From NCBI GenBank assembly GCA_900546105.1, contig URBP01000017.1:1-28231 (forward strand): a DNA stretch of 28,231 bases, read 5' to 3'. The translations under genes were made by a program, and so were the position numbers. The notes under the pieces are model-generated. The model searched no databases. It saw only the letters and a program-made list of their open reading frames with translations, and was not told the origin of the DNA. Positions 23,509 through 28,231 of this stretch are shown piece by piece. Positions within the stretch are counted from its first letter, which is position 1. Every line of letters begins with the position of its first letter. The stretch is from an uncultured Collinsella sp. Its GTDB lineage: Bacteria; Actinomycetota; Coriobacteriia; Coriobacteriales; Coriobacteriaceae.

Positions 23509-23535
23509 AGGATAGCGCATTTCAGTCGTTGTTAA
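23509..23535 (-). promoter_or_regulatory. Predicted promoter of the fabH operon
   Basis: On minus, TTAACA (23530-23535) is followed after 15 bp by TATCCT (23509-23514). The minus-35 matches five of six consensus bases; the spacing is short. The minus-35 lies inside operator-like box 2. Confidence 0.45.
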
Positions 23536-23546
23536 CGTGTTAACAT
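23529..23546. promoter_or_regulatory. Operator-like box 2, perfect palindrome
   Basis: ttgttaacgtgttaacat contains the perfect palindrome TGTTAAC-GT-GTTAACA. It starts 48 bp from box 1 and overlaps the predicted minus-35 of fabH. It lies in the divergent fabH-birA gap, so it might affect both genes. Confidence 0.6.
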
Positions 23547-23637
23547 TAAATTGTCCAAATGCGACAAAGGCTTCACATTGTGTCTCTCTCGACACCATTG
23601 CGTTATTCACTTATTCATTAAGGAGGTAGCAGCCGTT

Positions 23638-24414
23638 ATGGATGCCAAATTGACGATAGTCGACGTAACCGGATCGACCAACGATGACCTGCTCGAAGCA
23701 GGAAAACAGGGAGCGCCGCACGGCACAGGACTTGCCGCCCGGGCTCAGACAGCAGGACGCGGCCGGCGCGGCCACAAGTGGGATTCAACCGCCGGCAACC
23801 TATTGCTTTCGATTGTCCTGCGTCCATGCGTTAATCCTGCGAAGTACTCTGGTCTTGCTGCCGTCAGCGGCCTAGCGGTGCTCGAGGCGCTCGAAAAACA
23901 GGGTCTTGCAAACGAGATTGGCCTCAAATGGCCCAACGACCTGGTCGCGCGTGGACGCAAACTCGGCGGCATTCTGGTCGAGGCCGCACGCGATAACGAA
24001 GGCAAACCTTTCGCCGTCTGTGGCATTGGTGTCAATGTGAACTATGCGCCCCAAGAGGTGCCCGATGGCGGCCTGCCGGCAATCGGTCTCTCGGACCTTA
24101 ACGAGAACGTTCCAGCTGTCGACATGCTCCTCGATGAGGTCTATCACGCAGTTATAGACGCTATAGATGCCTGGGCAGAACGCCTCAACGCCATGGAAGA
24201 AAACACCGGACCGCTCGCGCCCGTCCACGGCGAATATGTCGCTCACCTCAATTGGATTGGAAAGCACGTTATCGCCCGCTCCCCTGCCGGTGACGAGCTG
24301 GCGCGAGGCATCTTTAAAACGGTCGATGGCTTTGGTCGTGCGTGCATCGAAACAGAAGACGGCTTGCGATCCTTCCATTTTGAGGAAGCGTCATTGCGCC
24401 CCTTGAGTGAGTAG
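23638..24414 (+). CDS. birA: Biotin-[acetyl-CoA-carboxylase] ligase
   Basis: This 258-residue enzyme activates biotin with ATP and attaches it to AccB. It shows TGSTNDDLLE (11-20), the biotinyl-AMP loop GRGRRG (40-45) followed by W48, KWPNDL (97-102) and the lysine in GRKLGGILVE. There is no N-terminal helix-turn-helix, so it is a ligase only, unlike the E. coli repressor-ligase. AAGGAGG (23620-23626) lies 11 bases before the ATG. It is divergent from the fatty acid operon that encodes its substrate. Confidence 0.94.
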   Translation: MDAKLTIVDVTGSTNDDLLEAGKQGAPHGTGLAARAQTAGRGRRGHKWDSTAGNLLLSIVLRPCVNPAKYSGLAAVSGLAVLEALEKQGLANEIGLKWPNDLVARGRKLGGILVEAARDNEGKPFAVCGIGVNVNYAPQEVPDGGLPAIGLSDLNENVPAVDMLLDEVYHAVIDAIDAWAERLNAMEENTGPLAPVHGEYVAHLNWIGKHVIARSPAGDELARGIFKTVDGFGRACIETEDGLRSFHFEEASLRPLSE

Positions 24415-24474
24415 GTCGCCACAGCCAGCCGCTCGGCAGCCTTACCCGGCGATCCAAACCCATCATGCAAAACA

Positions 24475-24511
24475 AAAGGGCCCCGCTACCGTAACGGCAG
24501 CGGGGCCCTTT
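24475..24511. terminator. Bidirectional terminator between birA and rpsJ
   Basis: A perfect 13-bp stem, aaagggccccgct (24475-24487) and agcggggcccttt (24499-24511), with an inner ccg/cgg pair and A or T runs on both sides. It serves the convergent genes birA and rpsJ. Confidence 0.92.
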
Positions 24512-24530
24512 AAGCTATGAGCGATATCGC

Positions 24531-24839
24531 TTAGAGCTTGATGTCGATGTCGACGCCAGCGGGGAGGTCGAGACGCATAAGCGAATCAACGGTGCCCGAG
24601 GTGGGGTCGAGGATGTCGATGAGGCGCTTGTGGGTGCGCATCTCGAACTGCTCACGGGAGTCCTTGTTCACGTGCGGCGAGCGGATAACCGTGTACAGGT
24701 TGCGCTCGGTGGGCAGGGGGACAGGACCGGAAACGCGAGCGCCGGTCTTCTGAGCGGTCTCGACGATGAGCTTCGCGGACTGATCGACGACCTCGTGATC
24801 ATAGCCCTTGAGGCGAATGCGGATCTTCTGGGTAGCCAA
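24531..24839 (-). CDS. rpsJ: 30S ribosomal protein S10
   Basis: A 102-residue protein of normal length: MATQKIRIRLKGYDHEVVDQSA, GPVPLPTERNLYTVIRSPHVNKDSREQFE and the C-terminal LDLPAGVDIDIKL. It belongs to the 30S head and also acts in antitermination as NusE. The start codon is TTG, with GGAGG six bases upstream and no in-frame ATG nearby. It follows fusA by 61 bases and is followed by a strong terminator, so the S10 operon does not continue here. Confidence 0.98.
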   Translation of the reverse strand: MATQKIRIRLKGYDHEVVDQSAKLIVETAQKTGARVSGPVPLPTERNLYTVIRSPHVNKDSREQFEMRTHKRLIDILDPTSGTVDSLMRLDLPAGVDIDIKL

Positions 24840-24856
24840 CTTAAACCTCCAAAGAG

Positions 24857-24875
24857 TGCGAGAGATGTTCTCGCA
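24857..24875 (-). promoter_or_regulatory. Hairpin in the fusA-rpsJ gap
   Basis: tgcgaga (24857-24863) and tctcgca (24869-24875) form a perfect 7-bp stem with a 5-nt loop just before the rpsJ ribosome site. There is no T tract, so an RNA processing or translational role is more plausible than termination. Confidence 0.4.
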
Positions 24876-24900
24876 GGATTACGTAACAGGGAGCTCGAAC

Positions 24901-27000
24901 TTAGGCGTTCTTGCTCATGACCTCGTCCACGATGGACTTGGGCGCGGGCTCATAAGAGTCGAACTGCATCGTGTAGGATGCACGGCCCTGGGTCTGGGAG
25001 CGAAGGTCGGTAGCGTAACCGAACATCTCGCCCAGCGGCACCTTGGCACGGATGAGCTTGCTGTTCTTGCGATCCTCCATGCCCTCGATCTTGCCGCGGC
25101 GACCGGAGAGGTTGCCCATAACGTCGCCCATGTACTGCTCGGGGGTCTCGACCTCGACAGCCATGATCGGCTCGAGCAGCTGCGGATCGGACTTCTTGAG
25201 GGCGTCCTTGATAGCCATGGAACCGGCGATCTTGAAGGCGGCCTCGGAGGAGTCGACCTCGTGGTAAGAACCGTCGAACAGGGTGACCTTAACGTCGAGG
25301 ACCGGGAAGCCGGCGATAACACCGGTGTTCAGGGCCTCCTGGATGCCCTTGTCGATGGACGGGATGTACTCCTTGGGCACGACGCCGCCGACGATAGCGT
25401 TGACGAACTCGTAGCCGAAGCCCTCCTCCATCTTCTCGAGCTTGATGACGGCGTGGCCGTACTGACCGCGACCGCCGGACTGACGGACGAACTTGCCCTC
25501 AGCCTTCTCGACGTCGTGACCAGCGGTCTCGCGGTAGGCAACCTGGGGCTTACCGACGTTAGCGTCAACCTTGAACTCGCGGAGCAGACGGTCGACGATG
25601 ATCTCGAGGTGCAGCTCGCCCATGCCGGCGATGATGGTCTGGCCGGTCTCGTGGTTGGTGGACACCTGGAAGGTCGGGTCCTCCTCGGCGAGCTTGGTCA
25701 GAGCCAGGGACATCTTGTCCTGCTCGGCCTTGGTCTTGGGCTCGATGGCAACGTCAATAACGGGCTTAGCGAACTCGATCTTCTCGAGGACGATCTCCTT
25801 GCCCTCGGCGCACAGGGTGTCACCGGTGGTGGAGTTCTTGAAGCCGACGCAAGCGACGATGTCGCCGGCGGCAGCGTCGTCACGGTCGATACGCTCGGCG
25901 GCGTTCATCTCGAGGATGCGGCCGAGGCGCTCGCGCTGACCGTTGGAAGCGTTGACAACGTAGGAGCCGGACTCGGCGCGGCCGGAGTAAACGCGGACGT
26001 AGGTGAGCTTACCGACGAACGGGTCGGTCATGATCTTGAAGACCAGGCCGGAGAAGGGCTCGTCGAAGGAAGGATGACGCTGAATCTCCTCGCCGGTGTC
26101 CGGATCGGTACCGGTGACGGCCTCGACGTCAAGCGGGCTGGGCAGGTAGTCGACGACAGCGTCGAGCAGCTCCTGAACGCCCTTGTTCTTGTAGGCGGAA
26201 CCCACGAAGACGAGGTTGAGCTCGTTGGCCAGAACGCCCTTGCGCAGAGCAGCCTTGAGCTCCTCGACGGTGAAGTCCTCCTCCATGAGGATCTTCTCCA
26301 TGAGCTCGTCGTCAAAGCTGGCAGCAGCGTCGAGGAGCTCCTCGCGCTTGGTGGCAGCGATGTCGGCAAACTCAGCCGGGATCTCGTCCATCGGCTCGGG
26401 GTAGGTCATGCCCTTCTCGTCGGCCTTGAAGTCCCATGCAGTCATGGTGACCAGGTCGATGACGCCCCAGAAGTTGTCCTCGGCGCCCATCGGGACCTGA
26501 GCGGCCACGGCGTTGGCGTCGAGACGATCCTTCATGGTCTCGATAGCGTTGAAGAAGTCAGCGCCCACGCGGTCATACTTGTTGATGAAGGCGATGCGGG
26601 GGACGTTGAAGGTAGAAGCCTGACGCCAAACGGTCTCAGACTGGGGCTGGACGCCGGCAACGGCGTCGAAGACGGCGACAGCGCCATCGAGGACGCGCAG
26701 GCAGCGCTCGACCTCGGCGGTGAAGTCAACGTGGCCCGGGGTGTCGATGATCTGGATGCGGTAGTCCTTACCGTCCTTGTTCCAGAAGCACGTAGTGGCA
26801 GCGGAGGTAATGGTTACGCCGCGCTCCTGCTCCTGAACCATCCAGTCCATGGTGGCAGCGCCCTCATGGACCTCACCGATCTTGTGGGTCTTACCGGTGT
26901 AGTAAAGAATACGCTCGGTCGTGGTGGTCTTACCGGCATCGATGTGAGCCATGATGCCGATGTTACGGGTATCGGAAAGCTTGTACTTAGGCTTAGCCAT
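24901..27000 (-). CDS. fusA: Elongation factor G
   Basis: This 699-residue translational GTPase drives ribosomal translocation and, with RRF, ribosome recycling. The G domain shows AHIDAGKTTTTER (18-30), the switch I region GAATMDWMVQEQERGVTITSA, DTPGH (86-90) and NKYDR (140-144; NKMDR is commoner). Domain II onward follows the family through RSQTQGRASYTMQFDSYEPAP near the C-terminus. The length is typical. The ATG follows AAGGAAC, and the gene begins 19 bases after the rpsG stop. Confidence 0.98.
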   Translation of the reverse strand: MAKPKYKLSDTRNIGIMAHIDAGKTTTTERILYYTGKTHKIGEVHEGAATMDWMVQEQERGVTITSAATTCFWNKDGKDYRIQIIDTPGHVDFTAEVERCLRVLDGAVAVFDAVAGVQPQSETVWRQASTFNVPRIAFINKYDRVGADFFNAIETMKDRLDANAVAAQVPMGAEDNFWGVIDLVTMTAWDFKADEKGMTYPEPMDEIPAEFADIAATKREELLDAAASFDDELMEKILMEEDFTVEELKAALRKGVLANELNLVFVGSAYKNKGVQELLDAVVDYLPSPLDVEAVTGTDPDTGEEIQRHPSFDEPFSGLVFKIMTDPFVGKLTYVRVYSGRAESGSYVVNASNGQRERLGRILEMNAAERIDRDDAAAGDIVACVGFKNSTTGDTLCAEGKEIVLEKIEFAKPVIDVAIEPKTKAEQDKMSLALTKLAEEDPTFQVSTNHETGQTIIAGMGELHLEIIVDRLLREFKVDANVGKPQVAYRETAGHDVEKAEGKFVRQSGGRGQYGHAVIKLEKMEEGFGYEFVNAIVGGVVPKEYIPSIDKGIQEALNTGVIAGFPVLDVKVTLFDGSYHEVDSSEAAFKIAGSMAIKDALKKSDPQLLEPIMAVEVETPEQYMGDVMGNLSGRRGKIEGMEDRKNSKLIRAKVPLGEMFGYATDLRSQTQGRASYTMQFDSYEPAPKSIVDEVMSKNA

Positions 27001-27019
27001 GTTAGTTCCTTACCTTAAC

Positions 27020-27493
27020 TTACCAACGATAGTGAGAGAACGCGCGGTTGGCCTCGGCCATCTTGAAGACGTCCTCACGCTTCTTGACGGAAGCGCCCAG
27101 GCCGTTGGAGGCGTCGAGGATCTCGTTGGCGAGACGCTCGGCCATGGTCTTCTCCTTGCGAGCGCGGGAGAAGTTGACGATCCAGCGGATGCCCAGAGCG
27201 GTGGAACGACGGGAGTTGACCTCCATCGGGACCTGATAGGTAGCGCCACCGACACGCTTGGGCTTAACCTCGAGCGTGGGCTTGACGTTGTCCATAGCCT
27301 TCTTGAAGGTAGCGAGAGCGTCGCCGCCCTCGGACTTCTCGGCAACGATCTCGAAAGCGGTGTAAACGATGCGCTCAGCGGTGGCCTTCTTGCCGTCAAG
27401 AAGGACCTTGTTGATGAGCTGAGTCACCAGGCGGTTGTTGTAAACGGCGTCAGGCTGAACCTCACGACGATTAGCTGCTGCACGACGCGGCAT
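27020..27493 (-). CDS. rpsG: 30S ribosomal protein S7
   Basis: A 157-residue primary 16S rRNA-binding protein that nucleates the 30S head. It shows MPRRAAANRREVQPD, LINKVLLDGKKATAERIVY, the YQVPMEV loop, and the C-terminal KKREDVFKMAEANRAFSHYRW. Length is normal. AAGGAGA precedes the ATG. It lies in the usual str order after rpsL, with a strong hairpin in the 73-base gap. Confidence 0.98.
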   Translation of the reverse strand: MPRRAAANRREVQPDAVYNNRLVTQLINKVLLDGKKATAERIVYTAFEIVAEKSEGGDALATFKKAMDNVKPTLEVKPKRVGGATYQVPMEVNSRRSTALGIRWIVNFSRARKEKTMAERLANEILDASNGLGASVKKREDVFKMAEANRAFSHYRW

Positions 27494-27515
27494 GTGAAAT
27501 CTCCTTAAGTGTCTA

Positions 27516-27541
27516 CCGTGCGGCGCTTAAGCGGCACACGG
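27516..27541 (-). promoter_or_regulatory. Strong hairpin in the rpsL-rpsG gap
   Basis: ccgtg (27516-27520) and cacgg (27537-27541) enclose the perfect palindrome cgcttaagcg, giving a nearly continuous stem. In E. coli the S7 protein binds the rpsL-rpsG intercistronic RNA to repress the operon, so this is a candidate for a similar site; the parallel is positional only. Confidence 0.4.
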
Positions 27542-27566
27542 CGAAAGTATCAAAACGTTATCTGGC

Positions 27567-27944
27567 TTATTTGGCCTTGGGGCGCTTAGCACCGTACTTG
27601 GAACGGGCCTGCATACGGTTCTGGACCGGAGCAGCGTCGTAGGCGCCACGGATGACGTGATAGCGGACACCAGGGAGGTCACGGACACGACCGCCGCGGA
27701 CGAGCACGATGGAGTGCTCCTGCAGGTTGTGGCCCTCACCCGGGATGTAAGCAGTAACTTCGATGCCGTTGACAAGGCGAACACGGGCAACCTTACGAAG
27801 AGCCGAGTTCGGCTTCTTGGGGCTCGTGGTGAAGACGCGGGTGCACACGCCGCGCTTCTGGGAGTTGTGCTGCAGAGCAGCGTTCTTGGACTTCTTGGGC
27901 ACGGAACGACGGCCCTGGCGAACCAGCTGGTTAATAGTAGGCAA
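27567..27944 (-). CDS. rpsL: 30S ribosomal protein S12
   Basis: A 125-residue protein of the 30S decoding centre. It shows MPTINQLVRQGRRSV, RGVCTRVFTTSPKKPNSALRKVARVRL (K43 present), GHNLQEHSIVLVRGG and RVRDLPGVRYHVIRG. The residue matching Lys88 of E. coli and M. tuberculosis is Arg88 (codon CGT), while Asp89, the RimO methylthiolation site, is present. The start codon is TTG with AAGGAG upstream, and no in-frame ATG is nearby. It is the first gene of the operon. Confidence 0.98.
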   Translation of the reverse strand: MPTINQLVRQGRRSVPKKSKNAALQHNSQKRGVCTRVFTTSPKKPNSALRKVARVRLVNGIEVTAYIPGEGHNLQEHSIVLVRGGRVRDLPGVRYHVIRGAYDAAPVQNRMQARSKYGAKRPKAK

Positions 27945-28000
27945 AGCGTACTCCTTCTCGAATGATTCCAGCTTTCTGTAAAGTGCAACGGCTTGAATCG

Positions 28001-28018
28001 AGGGGTCAGCATCCCCCT
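28001..28018 (-). promoter_or_regulatory. Leader hairpin of the str operon
   Basis: agggg (28001-28005) and cccct (28014-28018) form a short stem in the predicted rpsL mRNA leader of about 85 nt. Function is unknown. Confidence 0.3.
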
Positions 28019-28037
28019 ACGAAACACGCAGTTCGAT

Positions 28038-28066
28038 AGGATACGTGGCGTTAGCTGTGCCGTCAA
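28038..28066 (-). promoter_or_regulatory. Promoter of the rpsL-rpsG-fusA-rpsJ operon
   Basis: On minus, TTGACG (28061-28066) is followed after exactly 17 bp by TATCCT (28038-28043), a good sigma-A-type promoter. The hexamer boundaries are framed by inverted repeats taggatacg (28037-28045) and cgtatccta (28084-28092), with cgtgg/ccacg inside. Confidence 0.7.
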
Positions 28067-28121
28067 CAGACCACGCCGCCGGGCGTATCCTAAAATCGGC
28101 ACATTTCCGCAAAGCCTACAC

Positions 28122-28156
28122 AAAAGAAATCCCCTCCTGTGCACGGGGGCGGATTC
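28122..28156 (-). terminator. Probable terminator of an upstream gene outside the window
   Basis: On minus, aatcc-g-cccc pairs with ggggatt with one bulged base, followed by tcttttgtg. It would end a leftward transcript entering from beyond the right edge; in many genomes rpoC precedes rpsL, but that gene is not visible here. Confidence 0.5.
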
Positions 28157-28187
28157 CCGGGCCGGGCGGCGCAGGGGTTAAGTTTGT

Positions 28188-28231
28188 CGCGAGTTCCGCA
28201 CGAGCCGGAGGCCACTTAATGTGGCCTCCGT
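28188..28231. terminator. Covarying hairpin with conserved 15-nt flank, copy 2 (right edge)
   Basis: cgcgagttccgcacg (28188-28202) is followed after four bases by ggaggccac-ttaat-gtggcctcc (28207-28229). The 15-mer and the loop are identical to copy 1 at 10942-10983, read on the opposite strand, while two stem pairs differ in a compensated way. The window ends just after the hairpin, so a T tract cannot be judged. Confidence 0.65.

Noticed and set aside
24808..27018. A 736-codon open frame on plus, antisense to fusA.
   Set aside because: It mirrors fusA codon by codon, is Leu/Val/Asp/Gly-rich low-complexity, matches no family and has no ribosome site. Such shadows arise in high-GC genes with strong codon bias.
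1..28231. CRISPR arrays, tRNA and rRNA genes, and transposase genes.
   Set aside because: No regularly spaced repeats, no tRNA-like cloverleaf ending in a GTTCGA-type arm, and no transposase or integrase motifs were seen while reading the window.

Overview
The window looks like high-GC Gram-positive chromosomal core DNA, most likely from the Coriobacteriia and probably a Collinsella-like gut actinobacterium. This is an inference from protein similarity, high GC, FabK as the enoyl reductase, a fused AccD-AccA and the gene order. No phage, insertion sequence with a transposase, CRISPR array, tRNA or rRNA was found. Almost every gene is ordinary housekeeping; the unusual material sits between genes.

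Left part (1-5650). A transposase-less palindromic element with about 36-bp terminal inverted repeats (109-344) lies next to a GNAT acetyltransferase (minus). Then, on plus, come purH with a clear terminator, an unrecognised conserved-looking protein, and a two-component system (OmpR-type regulator and short two-helix histidine kinase of the BceS kind) that has no ABC transporter beside it.

Middle (5650-14250). A universal stress protein (minus) is divergent from uppP (undecaprenyl-diphosphatase, TTG start). A PcrA/UvrD helicase with an Ala/Pro-rich insert follows on plus. On minus lie a histidine-phosphatase protein, a CDF metal exporter and a stand-alone PTS EIIC. Long imperfect palindromes of 90-105 nt follow the usp, uppP and pcrA genes; the last two share a core sequence.

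Right part (14250-24420). A compact minus-strand operon encodes nearly all of type II fatty acid synthesis: fabH-acpP-fabK-fabD-fabG-fabF-accB-fabZ-accC-accDA. AccB, AccC and AccDA make malonyl-CoA, FabD loads it on AcpP, FabH starts chains, and FabF/FabG/FabZ/FabK elongate. The divergent birA would biotinylate AccB. Two near-identical 18-bp boxes bracket the predicted fabH promoter and look like operators for an unidentified regulator.

Right end (24420-28231). A strong bidirectional terminator separates birA from the str-type operon rpsL-rpsG-fusA-rpsJ (minus), which has a good promoter. The tuf gene is absent between fusA and rpsJ, and rpsJ is followed by a terminator rather than by the rest of the S10 operon. 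A terminator-like hairpin with a 15-nt conserved flank at the window's right edge has a second, covarying copy near 10950.
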